A DNA stretch of 64,000 nucleotides from Myxococcaceae bacterium. Its GTDB lineage: Bacteria > Myxococcota > Myxococcia > Myxococcales > Myxococcaceae. A program made the position numbers and the translations under genes. Positions within the stretch are counted from its first letter, which is position 1; each line of letters starts with the position of its first letter. The notes under the pieces were generated by a model that was given only the letters and a program-made list of their open reading frames with translations, had not been told where the DNA came from and did no database searches. Shown here piece by piece: positions 44,758 through 54,461 of this stretch. The DNA is taken from contig JAEUJQ010000046.1 in the NCBI GenBank assembly GCA_016793095.1, positions 62,001 through 126,000 of the forward strand, read 5' to 3'.

Positions 44758-45999
44758 TCAGCGCTTCTGCCCGCCGCCGCGGTAGTTCTGGATCGGGATC
44801 ACTTGGCTCACGTTGGTGCCCGCGCGAGCGGCCTGAGCCCGACGGATGAGCAGCGGAATGTCACCCTCACCGCGCTCCACGGCCGAGCGGAGATCCGCCA
44901 GGCGCTCGAGGTGCCGCCGCACGGGAATGCCCTCGGGGGCCATGGCGACGATGGTGCGCAGCGAGGTCTCGGCGGACTCGAGCTGGGTCTCGGCGCGCGC
45001 GGTGTCCCGTCGGGCGAGCGACAACCACGCAGCCGTCTCCTCCGACACCAGGTTGAGCTCGTGCCCGAGGCCGACGATGAGGCGGCCACGCGAGGACTCC
45101 GGGGTCGAGAACTCGAGCTCGACCTTCTGGTGCTTCACGTCGCCGCGCTCCTTGCTCGAGCCGTGGATGATGGCGCTCCACGTCTCCTGGCGAATGGGGC
45201 CCGACAGCAGCACGCGCCGCGAGAAGCCCCTCGAGACGTCGCCGAGGCTGATGACGAGCGCGTCGGCCTCGAGCGAGGTGGCGAAGCCGTGGCGACACGA
45301 GAGCGCCCCGAAGCCCTCGGGCTGCACGCGCACCTGCACGTCGCCCGCGACCTGCCCGAAGAGGTGCGAGACGATGGCGCCCATCGCCTCCGAGAGGCCC
45401 TCGGGCCCGTCCACGTGCTCGAAGCCGTTGCCTGACGGCCTGGTGAGCGACTCGAGCACCTCGGCGACGTAGTGGCGCGCGAGGCCGAGCGCGTGAACGG
45501 AGAGGTTCTGACGCGCGAGCCGAAGGCCCAGCTCGTCGAACGCGTCTTGCGTGTCGGGGCCGACCGAGGGCTCGCCGTCGGTGAGGAGCAGCAGCCGCGG
45601 CCGTCGGCCGGGCACCAGCGTGCGCTGAAGGCCCTTCGCCGCCACCTCGATGGCCTGGTGGAGCGCGGTGCCGCGCCCGGTGGTGACGTGGGAGAAGGCC
45701 TCGGTCATCGCCTGCTTGCCGCGCACGTCCATCGCGGTGACGGGGACGCGCTGCTCGGCGACCCCGTCGAAGAGCACGAGGCCGATGAAGTCGTCGGGCC
45801 CGGCGAGATCGATGAACGACTGCGCAGCCTCGACGGCGGCAGCGAGCGGCGCGCCCTTCATCGAGCCCGAGCGATCGAGCACGAGGTTCACCATCACCGG
45901 CGCGCGCGGCTCGTCCTCGGCGCCCTTCGCCTGCACGAGGATGTGCCCTTCGCGTTGGTCTGCGATGCGCGTCTCGACTGCCCAGGCCGTCCACAACAT
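44758..45999 (-). CDS. von Willebrand factor A domain protein
   Basis: The 413-residue protein has a VWA domain with a complete MIDAS: DRSGSM at residues 42-47, the threonine in TTGRGTAL and the aspartate in LLLTDGEPSVG. A C-terminal strand-rich and helical region (ETQLESAETSLRTIVAMAPE) follows. There is no signal peptide, so it is probably cytoplasmic. The ATG at 45999 is preferred since GAGGTG lies six bases upstream; a GTG three codons earlier is in frame. It converges on the Hfq-like gene (25 bases apart) and diverges from the cupredoxin gene. The partner and ligand are unknown. Confidence 0.82.
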   Translation of the reverse strand: MLWTAWAVETRIADQREGHILVQAKGAEDEPRAPVMVNLVLDRSGSMKGAPLAAAVEAAQSFIDLAGPDDFIGLVLFDGVAEQRVPVTAMDVRGKQAMTEAFSHVTTGRGTALHQAIEVAAKGLQRTLVPGRRPRLLLLTDGEPSVGPDTQDAFDELGLRLARQNLSVHALGLARHYVAEVLESLTRPSGNGFEHVDGPEGLSEAMGAIVSHLFGQVAGDVQVRVQPEGFGALSCRHGFATSLEADALVISLGDVSRGFSRRVLLSGPIRQETWSAIIHGSSKERGDVKHQKVELEFSTPESSRGRLIVGLGHELNLVSEETAAWLSLARRDTARAETQLESAETSLRTIVAMAPEGIPVRRHLERLADLRSAVERGEGDIPLLIRRAQAARAGTNVSQVIPIQNYRGGGQKR

Positions 46000-46101
46000 G
46001 CCGGTCACCTCTGAGGCAGGACTCTAGCAAGTCGGGTCGCCCCGTTCAGCGCAGATGCACTTCGTCCAGCGCGGCGGTACACAGGCCACACAGGAGCCGA
46101 C

Positions 46102-46515
46102 ATGCGCACTCTCTCTCTCGTCGTGATCGCCACTCTCTTCGTCACCGCCTGCAAGAAGGAGGAGGTCAAGGCCGTCGAGGCGGCGAAGCCCGCCGTCGCC
46201 GCGCCAGCGCCCGCCGAGGTGAAGCCGGCGCCCGCGCCTGCTGGAGCCGCGCGCGTGGTGGAGCTCAAGGTGACCGAGAACGGCTTCGAGCCGGGCAACG
46301 TGAAGCTGAAGAAGGACGAGCCGGTGAAGTTCGTCGTCACGCGCGTCACCGACGCCACCTGCGCGACCGAGCTGCTCATCGCCGAGACGGACATCAAGGC
46401 CGAGCTGCCGCTGAACAAGCCGGTGGAGGTCGCGTGGACGCCGACGAAGGCGGGCCAGGTGAAGTTCGGCTGCGCGATGGACATGATGGTGGGCGGCCTG
46501 CTGCTGGTCGAGTGA
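46102..46515 (+). CDS. cupredoxin-like lipoprotein
   Basis: The 137-residue protein has lipoprotein signal MRTLSLVVIATLFVTAC, an Ala/Pro/Lys-rich spacer at residues 18-48 and a cupredoxin-type beta-sandwich (VTENGFEPGNVKLKKDEPV). The metal ligands of the family appear as Cys in DATCATEL and Cys/Met in CAMDMM; there is no histidine in the domain. Members of this Cupredoxin_1 group often accompany copper handling. CAGGAG stands five bases before the ATG. It diverges from the VWA gene and is followed after five bases by the aspartokinase gene. Confidence 0.82.
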   Translation: MRTLSLVVIATLFVTACKKEEVKAVEAAKPAVAAPAPAEVKPAPAPAGAARVVELKVTENGFEPGNVKLKKDEPVKFVVTRVTDATCATELLIAETDIKAELPLNKPVEVAWTPTKAGQVKFGCAMDMMVGGLLLVE

Positions 46516-46520
46516 GCGCC

Positions 46521-48959
46521 ATGGGCCGCACGATCGCGCACAAGTTCGGCGGCACGAGCATGGGTACGGCGGACCGCATTCGCGGGGTCGCCGACATCCT
46601 CGTCTCGCGCAAAGGGGAGCAGCAGATCGTCGTGGTGTCGGCGATGTCGAAGGTGACCGACGCGCTCATCGACATCACCCGCCGGGCGGCCGCGAGGGAT
46701 CCCGCGTGGCCGGACGAGGCGCAGGCGCTGGCCGAGAAGCACCGGCAGGTCGCGAAGGAGCTGCTCGGCCCCCGCGCCGGCCCGGTCATCGAGCGGCTCG
46801 ACCGCGAGCTGCACGGCATGATGGAGCTGCTGGCGGCGCAGGCCTTCCTCGGCGTCACGTCGGACGATCTGCTCGACGTGATCCAGGGCCTGGGCGAGGT
46901 CTTCAGCTCGATGATCCTCGACGCGCACCTCATGGGCCGGGGCGAGCCGTCGCTGTGGCTCGACGCGCGCGACGTGCTGGTGGTGGACAAGACGCCGCTG
47001 GGGGCGCTGGTCGACTGGGAGCTGTCGCGCAAGAAGCTCGACGCGTGGAAGGCGGGCAAGCCGCTCGACCGCGTCATCATCACGGGCTTCGTCACGCGCG
47101 ATCGCCGGGGCCGCGTCACCACGCTCGGGCGCAACGGCAGCGACTACTCGGGCGCCATCTTCGGCGCGCTCTTCGGGGCCGAGGAGATCCAGATCTGGAC
47201 CGACGTCGACGGCGTCCTCTCTGCCGACCCGCGGCTGGTGCCCGAGGCGGTGCTGCTCGATCGCATGTCGTACTCCGAGGCATGCGAGCTGGCGTACTTC
47301 GGCGCGAAGGTGATCCACCCGCAGACGATGGCGCCGGCCTTCGAGCGCGGCATTCCGCTCGTCATCCGCAACACCTTCGCGCCCGAGAAGCCGGGCACGC
47401 GCATCGAGAAGACGACCGACGCGTCGGTGCCGGTGAAGGGCATCACGGCGTTCTCGGGCCTCGCGCTGGTGAACGTCGAGGGCGCGGGGATGATCGGCGT
47501 CCCCGGCACCGCCGAGCGGGCGTTCGGCGCGCTCAAGCAGGCGGGCGTGTCGGTGGTGATGATCAGCCAGGGCTCGAGCGAGCACTCGATCTGCTCGGTG
47601 GTGCAGGCGAAGGAGGCGGGCGCGGCGAAGCAGGCGCTCGAGGAGGCCTTCCGCCGCGAGCTCGACTCGAAGCTCATCGAGGCGATCGCGATCACCGAGG
47701 GCATCGCGGTGCTCGCGGTGGTGGGCGACGGCATGGCGGGCACTCCGGGCATCGCGGCGCGGCTCTTCACCTCGCTCTCGCGCGCGAACATCAACGTGCG
47801 GGCCATCGCGCAGGGCAGCTCGGAGCGGAACATCTCGGTGGCCATCGCGGCCTCCGACGCGACCCGGGCGTTGAAGGCGGTGCACGCAGGCTTCTACCTG
47901 TCGGCGCTGACGATCTCGGTGGGCCTCATCGGGCCGGGCAACGTGGGCCGCACCTTCTTGAAGCAGCTCAGCCTCGGGAGGGAGCGGCTGCGCACGCACA
48001 ACGGGCTCGACCTGCGGGTCCGCGCGGTGGCGACGAGCAAGAAGATGGCGCTGTCGGAGCACCACCTCGACTCGGCGCTGGCCGTGACCGAGGCGACCGA
48101 CCTGACGCGCTTCGCCGCGCACGTGCAGGCCGACCACCTGCCCCACGCGCTGATCGTCGACTGCAGCGCAAGCGACGCCGTGCCCGAGCTCTACGCCGAG
48201 TGGCTCTCGCGCGGCATTCACGTGGTGACGCCGAACAAGCACGCGGGCGCGGGCAAGCTCGAGCGCTACGAGGCGATCCGGCGGGCGGCGACGCGGGGCC
48301 GCTTCCGCGCGGAGTCGACGGTGGGCGCGGGCCTGCCCGTCATCACCACCCTGAGAGATCTCATCGACACCGGTGACGAGGTGCTCGCCATCGAGGGCAT
48401 CTTCTCGGGCACGCTCGCGTGGCTCTTCAACACCTGGGAGGGCAACACGCCCTTCTCGACGCTGGTGCTCGAGGCGAAGAAGCTCGGCTACACCGAGCCC
48501 GATCCGCGCGACGATCTCTCGGGCATGGACGTGGCGCGCAAGCTGGTGATCCTCGCGCGTGAGGCGGGCTGGAAGACGACGCTCGAGGCGGTGCGGGTGG
48601 AGTCGCTGGTGCCCGACGCGCTCCGCTCAGTCTCGCCGGCGGAGTTCCTCGAGCGACTCCCGGAGCTCGACGGGCCGATGCTCGATCGGCTCGCGCGCGC
48701 GAAGCGGAACGGCTGCGTGCTGCGGTACGTGGCGAAGCTCGACGGCGCGGGCCTGTCGCAGGTGGGGCTCGTCGAGCTGCCGACTGGCCACGCCTTCGCG
48801 CACACGCACCTCACCGACAACGTGGTGCAGTTCACCACCGCGCGGTACCGCACCAACCCGCTCGTCGTGCAGGGACCGGGCGCGGGGCCCGAGGTGACGG
48901 CCGCGGGCATCTTCGCCGACGTGCTGCGCATCGCCGCCTCGCTGGGGGCGAAGCTGTGA
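46521..48959 (+). CDS. thrA: bifunctional aspartokinase/homoserine dehydrogenase
   Basis: The 812-residue fusion begins with an aspartokinase domain ([10 protein letters not shown] at residues 7-16; [20 protein letters not shown]), then two ACT-type regulatory segments ([40 protein letters not shown]). The homoserine dehydrogenase domain has NAD(P) loop [25 protein letters not shown] and [18 protein letters not shown]. It catalyses the first and third steps of the aspartate branch toward threonine. ThrA and MetL cannot be told apart with certainty, but linkage to thrB and thrC favours ThrA. The ATG is at 46521. The stop overlaps thrB by GTGA. Confidence 0.95.
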   Translation: MGRTIAHKFGGTSMGTADRIRGVADILVSRKGEQQIVVVSAMSKVTDALIDITRRAAARDPAWPDEAQALAEKHRQVAKELLGPRAGPVIERLDRELHGMMELLAAQAFLGVTSDDLLDVIQGLGEVFSSMILDAHLMGRGEPSLWLDARDVLVVDKTPLGALVDWELSRKKLDAWKAGKPLDRVIITGFVTRDRRGRVTTLGRNGSDYSGAIFGALFGAEEIQIWTDVDGVLSADPRLVPEAVLLDRMSYSEACELAYFGAKVIHPQTMAPAFERGIPLVIRNTFAPEKPGTRIEKTTDASVPVKGITAFSGLALVNVEGAGMIGVPGTAERAFGALKQAGVSVVMISQGSSEHSICSVVQAKEAGAAKQALEEAFRRELDSKLIEAIAITEGIAVLAVVGDGMAGTPGIAARLFTSLSRANINVRAIAQGSSERNISVAIAASDATRALKAVHAGFYLSALTISVGLIGPGNVGRTFLKQLSLGRERLRTHNGLDLRVRAVATSKKMALSEHHLDSALAVTEATDLTRFAAHVQADHLPHALIVDCSASDAVPELYAEWLSRGIHVVTPNKHAGAGKLERYEAIRRAATRGRFRAESTVGAGLPVITTLRDLIDTGDEVLAIEGIFSGTLAWLFNTWEGNTPFSTLVLEAKKLGYTEPDPRDDLSGMDVARKLVILAREAGWKTTLEAVRVESLVPDALRSVSPAEFLERLPELDGPMLDRLARAKRNGCVLRYVAKLDGAGLSQVGLVELPTGHAFAHTHLTDNVVQFTTARYRTNPLVVQGPGAGPEVTAAGIFADVLRIAASLGAKL

Positions 48960-49876
48960 AGGACGTGGCCCGGGCGTTCGCGCCTGCGTCCATCGGCAAC
49001 GTCGCGGTTGGCTTCGACATGCTGGGGCAGGCGCTCGAGGGCGCCGGCGACGTGGCGACGGTGCGGCGCACGAAAGACGGGAGGGTGCGCGTCGCGGCGA
49101 TCCGCGGCGTGGTGGCCGAGCTCCCGTTGGCGGCGCGGCAGAACACCGCAGGGCGCGCGCTGCTGGGGCTCGCGAAGCTGCGCCCGGGCGTGGGCTTCGA
49201 GGTCGAGCTGGACAAGGGCATTCCGCTGGGCAGCGGCATGGGTGGCTCGGCGGCGTCGGCGGTGGCGGCGCTGGTGGCGGCGAACGCCCTGCTCGAGCGG
49301 CCGGTGTCGCTCGAGGTGCTCTACGGGCTCGCGATGGACGGCGAGGCGGCGGCGAGCGGCTCGAAGCACGGCGACAACGTGGCGCCGATGCTGCTGGGCG
49401 GGCTGGTGATCGCGCCGGTGAAGGGGGCTCCGGTGAAGGTGCCGGTGCCGAAGGGGCTGCACTGCGCGCTGGTGCACCCGCACTTCGTGCTCGAGACGAG
49501 GCGGGCGCGCGCGGCGCTGAAGGGCGCGTACGCGCTGCACGACTTCGTGGTGCAGAGCGAGGGCCTGGCGCTGGTGCTCGCGGGCTGTTTCCAGAACGAT
49601 CTCACCCTGCTCCGCCGTGGCCTGCGCGACGTGCTGGTGGAGCCGCGGCGGGCGCGGTTGATCCCCGGGTTTCACCGCGTGAAGGAAGCGGCCCTCGACT
49701 GCGGCGCGCTGGGCAGCTCGATCTCGGGCGCCGGGCCGAGCGTGTTCGCGTGGTGCGAGTCGAAGGCGAAGGCGGAGCGCGCGGCGAAGGCGATGGCGGA
49801 GGCGTTCGGGAGCGTGAAGCTGGCCTCGGACGTCTACGTGTCGAAGGTGGCGGCGCGCGGCGCGAGGGTGCTCTGA
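48956..49876 (+). CDS. thrB: homoserine kinase (GHMP family)
   Basis: The 306-residue GHMP kinase has the N-terminal block [19 protein letters not shown], the ATP loop [18 protein letters not shown] and the C-terminal motif [17 protein letters not shown]. It phosphorylates homoserine. The GTG start overlaps the thrA stop by four bases. It is followed after two bases by thrC, so the three genes form a tight threonine operon. Confidence 0.96.
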   Translation: MKDVARAFAPASIGNVAVGFDMLGQALEGAGDVATVRRTKDGRVRVAAIRGVVAELPLAARQNTAGRALLGLAKLRPGVGFEVELDKGIPLGSGMGGSAASAVAALVAANALLERPVSLEVLYGLAMDGEAAASGSKHGDNVAPMLLGGLVIAPVKGAPVKVPVPKGLHCALVHPHFVLETRRARAALKGAYALHDFVVQSEGLALVLAGCFQNDLTLLRRGLRDVLVEPRRARLIPGFHRVKEAALDCGALGSSISGAGPSVFAWCESKAKAERAAKAMAEAFGSVKLASDVYVSKVAARGARVL

Positions 49877-49878
49877 CG

Positions 49879-51138
49879 ATGGACTGCGTGAGCACGCGCG
49901 GCGCTGGGCCAGTGTCGCTGGCGAAGGCGCTGGCCGAGGGGCTCGCGTCCGACGGTGGGCTGTACGTCTTCCCGCTCGACGCGCGGCCGGCGGTGACGCT
50001 CGGGACGACGCTGGCCGAGACGGCGGCGACGCTGCTCGAGCCGCTGTTCATCGGGGAGCCGCTCGACGCGCGGGAGCTGTGCGAGGCCGCCTTCACGTTC
50101 GACGCGCCGCTGCTGCCGATCGACGAGGACTCGTCGTTGCTGGAGCTGTTCCACGGGCCGACGGCGGCCTTCAAGGACTTCGGCGCGCGGTTTCTCGCCG
50201 AGGCGTTGTCGCGGCTCGGGCTGCCGCCGACGACGATCCTGGTGGCGACGTCGGGCGACACGGGCGCGGCGGTGGCGGCGGCGTTCCATCGCCGGCCGGG
50301 CTTCCGCGTCGTCATCCTCTACCCCGATGGGCGCGTGTCGGCGCGGCAGGCGCACCAGCTGGGCGCGTTCGGCGACAACGTGCGCACGTTCAAGGTGCGC
50401 GGCTCGTTCGACGACTGCCAGCGCATGGTGAAGGAGGCGTTCACCGACCGCGCGCTGGTGGACAAGCACGGGCTGTCGTCTGCGAACAGCATCTCGCTGG
50501 GGCGGCTGTTGCCGCAGATGGCGTACTACGCGCACGCGGCGCTGGTGATGCAGCAACGCGGCGCAGCGCCGGTGGACTTCGTGGTGCCGACTGGGAACCT
50601 GGGCAACGCGCTGGCGTGCCTGATGGCGAAGCGGCTGGGCCTGCCGGTGGGGCACGTGTTCCTGGCGACGAACGCGAACCGGGTGCTGCCGGACTTCCTC
50701 GCGAGCGGTGCGTACGAGCCGCGGCACAGCCTGGCGACGCTGGCGAACGCGATGGACGTCGGGGCGCCGAGCAACCTCGAGCGGTTGCGGTACTGGTGGC
50801 GCGACGTGGACGAGCTGCGGCGTGAGGTGAGCGCCGACTGGGTGGATGACGAGTCGATCCGGCGGACGATCGGCACGACGTGGCGGGCGACGCGCACGGC
50901 GATCTGTCCGCACACGGCGTGTGGGGTGGCGGTGCGGGATCGGATGCGGGCGAAGGGGCACGCGCGGCCGCTGGTGATCGCGGCGACAGCGCACCCGGCG
51001 AAGTTCGAGACGGTGGTGGAGCCGATCATCGGAGAGGCGGTCGAGCCTCCCGAGGCACTGGCGAGGTTGCTGAAGCGGCCGTCGGTGGCGAAGCCGCTGG
51101 AGCCGACGATCGAGGCGCTCAAGGGCGCGATGGGGTGA
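49879..51138 (+). CDS. thrC: threonine synthase
   Basis: The 419-residue PLP enzyme begins SDGGLYVFPLDARP-like and has the PLP-lysine segment FHGPTAAFKDFGARFLAEAL. SGDTGAAVAAAF and the phosphate-binding loop in VPTGNLGNALACLMAKRLG match the family. It converts O-phosphohomoserine to threonine. The ATG at 49879 lies two bases after the thrB stop. It converges on the toxin gene, whose stop is five bases away. Confidence 0.96.
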   Translation: MDCVSTRGAGPVSLAKALAEGLASDGGLYVFPLDARPAVTLGTTLAETAATLLEPLFIGEPLDARELCEAAFTFDAPLLPIDEDSSLLELFHGPTAAFKDFGARFLAEALSRLGLPPTTILVATSGDTGAAVAAAFHRRPGFRVVILYPDGRVSARQAHQLGAFGDNVRTFKVRGSFDDCQRMVKEAFTDRALVDKHGLSSANSISLGRLLPQMAYYAHAALVMQQRGAAPVDFVVPTGNLGNALACLMAKRLGLPVGHVFLATNANRVLPDFLASGAYEPRHSLATLANAMDVGAPSNLERLRYWWRDVDELRREVSADWVDDESIRRTIGTTWRATRTAICPHTACGVAVRDRMRAKGHARPLVIAATAHPAKFETVVEPIIGEAVEPPEALARLLKRPSVAKPLEPTIEALKGAMG

Positions 51139-51143
51139 CCCGG

Positions 51144-51446
51144 CTACAAGCCCGGTGGGCCTCTGCGGTACTGGCTCCACACTTCGAGGACGTTGACGAC
51201 ACCGAGCGCGTCATCGACGACGTAGTAGACGTGCAACTTCGTCTTCGTCGTTCCCACTCGGTAGATCGTCCGTCGTGAGGTGCGACGGGCGACGGGCGCG
51301 GTGGTCGGAGCACGGGCGATTCGCTCGAAAGCCGCCGCGAGGTCTTCCTCGAAAACGGAGGGCACCCGGGCCGTGTCTCGCCAGTGTCGCGCCATGCGAC
51401 GGACTGACGCCATCGCACGGGGCATGAGGATGACCGCATCACTCAC
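51144..51446 (-). CDS. RelE/ParE-family toxin
   Basis: The 100-residue protein has the ParE/RelE pattern: an N-terminal strand then ASVRRMARHWRDTARVPSVF, a second helix (AAFERIARAP), strand TIYRVGTTKTKLHVYYVVDD and the end VVNVLEVWSQYRRGPPGL. Such toxins inhibit gyrase (ParE) or cleave mRNA on the ribosome (RelE); sequence alone does not decide. The GTG at 51446 overlaps the antitoxin stop as GTGA, and homology begins there; the ATG at 51425 is an alternative. Confidence 0.8.
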   Translation of the reverse strand: MSDAVILMPRAMASVRRMARHWRDTARVPSVFEEDLAAAFERIARAPTTAPVARRTSRRTIYRVGTTKTKLHVYYVVDDALGVVNVLEVWSQYRRGPPGL

Positions 51447-51676
51447 TTCATCGCGCGCAGCTCGGCAAGGACGACTTCCGCGGGAGTGCCCTCGGCCGTC
51501 TCTGCTTCGTCCATCGCTGCCTGCAACTCTGCCCAATCGGAATCGGAGACGTCCCAGGTCCCGGTGTCGTCGTCGCTGACTTCGCGCATCACGACGTCGA
51601 CACGAGCCCCATCCGGAAGCCCGACCTCCCCGTCCAACACCAGGGTCTTCCCGAGGACCGTCGCCTTCACTCGCAT
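51443..51676 (-). CDS. antitoxin of a RelE/ParE-type pair
   Basis: The 77-residue acidic protein has an N-terminal strand-rich start (MRVKATVLGKTLVLDGEVGL, PDGARVDVVMRE) and a C-terminal acidic helix (DSDWAELQAAMDEAE, TPAEVVLAELRAMK) that would wrap the toxin. It lies upstream of the toxin and overlaps it by four bases, the normal order. The ATG at 51676 is chosen because the conserved strand begins there. Confidence 0.75.
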   Translation of the reverse strand: MRVKATVLGKTLVLDGEVGLPDGARVDVVMREVSDDDTGTWDVSDSDWAELQAAMDEAETAEGTPAEVVLAELRAMK

Positions 51677-51887
51677 GTGGGCATTGTGCGCGGCCGCAAT
51701 ACCGGCGCGCAAGCCGTGAGGTCGAGCCGATGGACAGCCGATGCACTCCGTGGCTCCACGCGAGGCCTGTGATGGCGATTCGAGGGCCCTTTGCGGGTTC
51801 TGTCCTCGACGCGCCGAGCCGCCAGCGCCACACAGGACCCGATCGTCCCGTCGACCAGCCTCAAAAGCCCGCCTTGCCAGGCGCCGC

Positions 51888-53201
51888 TCACGGCACGACG
51901 AAGCGGCGCACCTGAGGCGCTCCGCCGTTCGCCCGAATCTCGATGGTCCACATCCCCGGCACGCCGGGCAACGTCCTGTTCCACCACCAGAACGAGTGCC
52001 GGAAGTCCTGACTCAGCGTCTGGGAGCCAGTCGCGCTCACACCTCCATCCGGCTGCAGCAGCCGCATCGAGATCACATCGCCCGGGCGGCCGTTCGCCGT
52101 GTTCGACGCGATGCCGATCGAGCCGGCCGGCACGCTCACCGGATCGGCGCCCGGGTCCTTCAGCTCGTTGAAGTCCGTGTAGCTGCCGCTCCGGAAGTTC
52201 ACGTCCATCACGGACGCGGCGGTCGTGTACGGCGGAGGGCTCTGCCAGCGATTGGGCGCGAAGGGCTCCTCGAGGACGCCCGCGGCCGAGATCAACTCGT
52301 AGTGAAGGTGGGCCTGCGTCGAGCACCCGGAGCTGCCGACCACGCCGAGCTGTTGCCCGGCCGCGATTCGTTGGCCCACCGCGACGCGAATCGAGAGCCG
52401 CTTGAAGTGCGCGTAGATCGCGGTGGAGCAGTCGTCCTGGCGGATGCGGACCAGGTTCGCGTTCTGCGACGTGCAGGCGATGTTGCGATCCGCGAAGCCG
52501 TCAATCACCTGCGTCACGACTCCCGGCGCGGCCGCGATGACGGGGAAGTCCGCGTCCATCGCCCGGAATGACGGCACGTCGATGTCGATGCCGCGGTGTC
52601 CGTCGTACGTCTTCGCCGCCGTCCCGACGCGGCCCATCCAATCGCGGAGCCCCGCTGTCGAGTCGAGATCGACGTAGTTGTTCACAACCCACTCGACGCC
52701 GTTCATCCCCGGCAGCGGCCACGCGAGAGGCAACGAGGCTCCCGCGTTGCACCCGCCGTCCGCCAGGAGCACGGAGCCGCCCGCCGTTCCACCAGCAGCC
52801 GTTCCACCAGCAGCCGTTCCACCAGCAGCCGTTCCACCCGCAGCCGTTCCACCCGCAGCCGTTCCACCAGCAGCCGCTCCACCAGCTGCAGTTCCCCCAG
52901 CTGCAGTTCCCCCAGCTGCAGTTCCCCCAGCTGCCGTTCCACCAGCAGCAGTTCCGCCAGCTGCAGTTCCGCCAGCCGCCGTTCCACCTGCCGCCGTTCC
53001 ACCAGCCGCCGTTCCACCAGCCGCCGTTCCACCAGCCGCCGTTCCAGCAGCTGCCGTTCCACCACTCGCTGTGCCGCCTGCCCCGCCGCCACCGCCGGAC
53101 GCGACGCGCCCACCAGCCGCGCCAACGGAGCCATCAGGCCCATCAACTCCCGGGGAGCCACAGCCGACGAACAAGAGGACGACCGCGAGAACGACGCGCA
53201 C
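51888..53201 (-). CDS. M23 metallopeptidase lipoprotein with Gly/Ala/Thr repeat
   Basis: The 437-residue protein has a lipoprotein signal MRVVLAVVLLFVGC. About 19 pentapeptide repeats (mostly AAGGT) follow at residues 45-140, encoded by the 15-bp tandem repeat at 52786-53070. An M23 (LytM-type) domain has zinc ligands in GHRGIDID (HxxxD) and HLHYEL (HxH), plus YAHFKRLSIRVAVGQRIAAG. A C-terminal beta-sandwich (SFWWWNRTLPGVPGMWTIEI) closes it. Active-site residues are complete, so it should cut peptidoglycan cross-links. It starts 42 bases after the MacB-like permease on the same strand, so it is probably in the exporter operon. Confidence 0.87.
   Translation of the reverse strand: MRVVLAVVLLFVGCGSPGVDGPDGSVGAAGGRVASGGGGGAGGTASGGTAAAGTAAGGTAAGGTAAGGTAAGGTAAGGTAAGGTAAGGTAAGGTAAGGTAAGGTAAGGAAAGGTAAGGTAAGGTAAGGTAAGGTAAGGTAGGSVLLADGGCNAGASLPLAWPLPGMNGVEWVVNNYVDLDSTAGLRDWMGRVGTAAKTYDGHRGIDIDVPSFRAMDADFPVIAAAPGVVTQVIDGFADRNIACTSQNANLVRIRQDDCSTAIYAHFKRLSIRVAVGQRIAAGQQLGVVGSSGCSTQAHLHYELISAAGVLEEPFAPNRWQSPPPYTTAASVMDVNFRSGSYTDFNELKDPGADPVSVPAGSIGIASNTANGRPGDVISMRLLQPDGGVSATGSQTLSQDFRHSFWWWNRTLPGVPGMWTIEIRANGGAPQVRRFVVP
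52786..53070. repeat. 15-bp tandem repeat, about 19 units, coding for AAGGT-type pentapeptides
   Basis: Units of gttccaccagcagcc and close variants run without interruption and stay in frame inside the M23 lipoprotein gene. Substitutions between units are mostly synonymous, apart from one unit reading AAGGA and end units AGGSV-like. The encoded stretch would be a flexible spacer between the lipid anchor and the peptidase. Unit number could vary by slippage. Confidence 0.9.
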
Positions 53202-53243
53202 CGGCCGAAGAGAGCACGGCGCTGGTCCCTCGCCCAGCCCTGC

Positions 53244-54461
53244 TCACTCGAACCGCAGCGCCGCGAGCGGGTTGAGCCTCGCCGCCTTCCTCGCCGGGAA
53301 CACGCCGAACACCACCCCGACCAGCACCGACACCCCGAACGCGATCGGCACGGCCCCGCCCGGCACCACGAAGGGCACCTGAATCGCCCGCGCCAGCCCC
53401 ACGCTCGCGAGCAGGCCCAGCCCGATCCCAACCATCCCTCCGAGCGCCGACAGCACCACCGCCTCGACCAGGAACTGGCTCAAGATGTCTGCGCTGCGCG
53501 CGCCCACCGCGAGGCGAATGCCGATCTCCCGCGTCCGCTCCGTCACCGACACCAGCATGATGTTCATGATGCCGATGCCGCCGACGAGCAGCGAGATGCC
53601 GGCCACGCCCAGCAGGAACGTCGTCAGCATGCCCGTCACCTGCCCCAGCACCGCCTGCACCTCGCGCGGGTCGCGCACCGAGAAGTCATCCTCCTCGCCC
53701 GCGAGCACGTGGCGCCGCTGCCGCAGCACGTTCGTGATCTGCGCCTTCGCGTCGTCGATGCGATCCGCGCTGCGCGCCGCCGCCATCATCAGCCCGATCC
53801 GATCGGTCCCCGTGATGCGTCGCGAGAACGTGCTGAACGGCATGAAGATCACGTCGTCTTGATCCATGCCGAACGCCGACGCGCCCTTCGACTCGAGCAC
53901 GCCCACTACGCGGCAGCTCACGTCGTGAATGCGCAGCTCCTTGCCGAGCGCCGTCGAGCCGCTGAACAGCGCCGTCTCGATGGTGTGCCCCACCACACAC
54001 ACCTGCGCCGCCTGCCGCTCGTCATCCGCGCTCAGCGTGCGGCCCTGCACCACGCTCCACCCGCGAATCAGCAGGAAGTCGGGCGACACGCCGCTCACCG
54101 GCGTCGAGCGGTTGAGCCCACCCGCTACCGTGCGCAGCGGCCGCTGGCTCACCGGCGACACGAGCCCCACGTCCCGCGCGCCCCGCCGGAGCGCCTCGAG
54201 ATCCGCCGGGCCGAACAGCGGGGCACCCGACGACGACGGTCCCCCGGTCCGCCCGTGCGCGCTGCCCGGCACCACCATGAGGATGTTGCTGCCCATGCCC
54301 GCGATCGTCGCCTCGATGTACGCCGTCGCGCCCTTGCCGAGCGACTCCATCATCAGCACCGCCGCCACGCCGATCACCACGCCCAGCATCGTCAGGGCCG
54401 AGCGCATGCGGTTGCGCAACAGTGCGGCCAGGGCCAGCGAGATCGTCGCGCGCGGGTTCAT
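53244..54461 (-). CDS. MacB-type ABC transporter permease (FtsX-like)
   Basis: The 405-residue protein has an N-terminal membrane helix (MRSALTMLGVVIGVAAVLMM), a large periplasmic MacB_PCD region and a C-terminal FtsX domain with three helices (VTGMLTTFLLGVAGISLLVG; LVEAVVLSALGGMVGIGLGL; IAFGVSVLVGVVFGVFPARK). This is the type VII, mechanotransmission ABC architecture of MacB. Its ATG overlaps the ATPase stop as ATGA. The C-terminal KAARLNPLAALRFE is the usual family ending. Confidence 0.93.
   Translation of the reverse strand: MNPRATISLALAALLRNRMRSALTMLGVVIGVAAVLMMESLGKGATAYIEATIAGMGSNILMVVPGSAHGRTGGPSSSGAPLFGPADLEALRRGARDVGLVSPVSQRPLRTVAGGLNRSTPVSGVSPDFLLIRGWSVVQGRTLSADDERQAAQVCVVGHTIETALFSGSTALGKELRIHDVSCRVVGVLESKGASAFGMDQDDVIFMPFSTFSRRITGTDRIGLMMAAARSADRIDDAKAQITNVLRQRRHVLAGEEDDFSVRDPREVQAVLGQVTGMLTTFLLGVAGISLLVGGIGIMNIMLVSVTERTREIGIRLAVGARSADILSQFLVEAVVLSALGGMVGIGLGLLASVGLARAIQVPFVVPGGAVPIAFGVSVLVGVVFGVFPARKAARLNPLAALRFE

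Noticed and set aside
46005-48242. Long minus-strand frame opposite thrA
   Set aside because: It is a shadow of the bifunctional aspartokinase gene, with low-complexity Arg/His/Asp-rich translation.
52786-53070. Tandem repeat considered as a CRISPR array
   Set aside because: Units are contiguous 15-mers with no spacers and stay in frame inside a coding gene.
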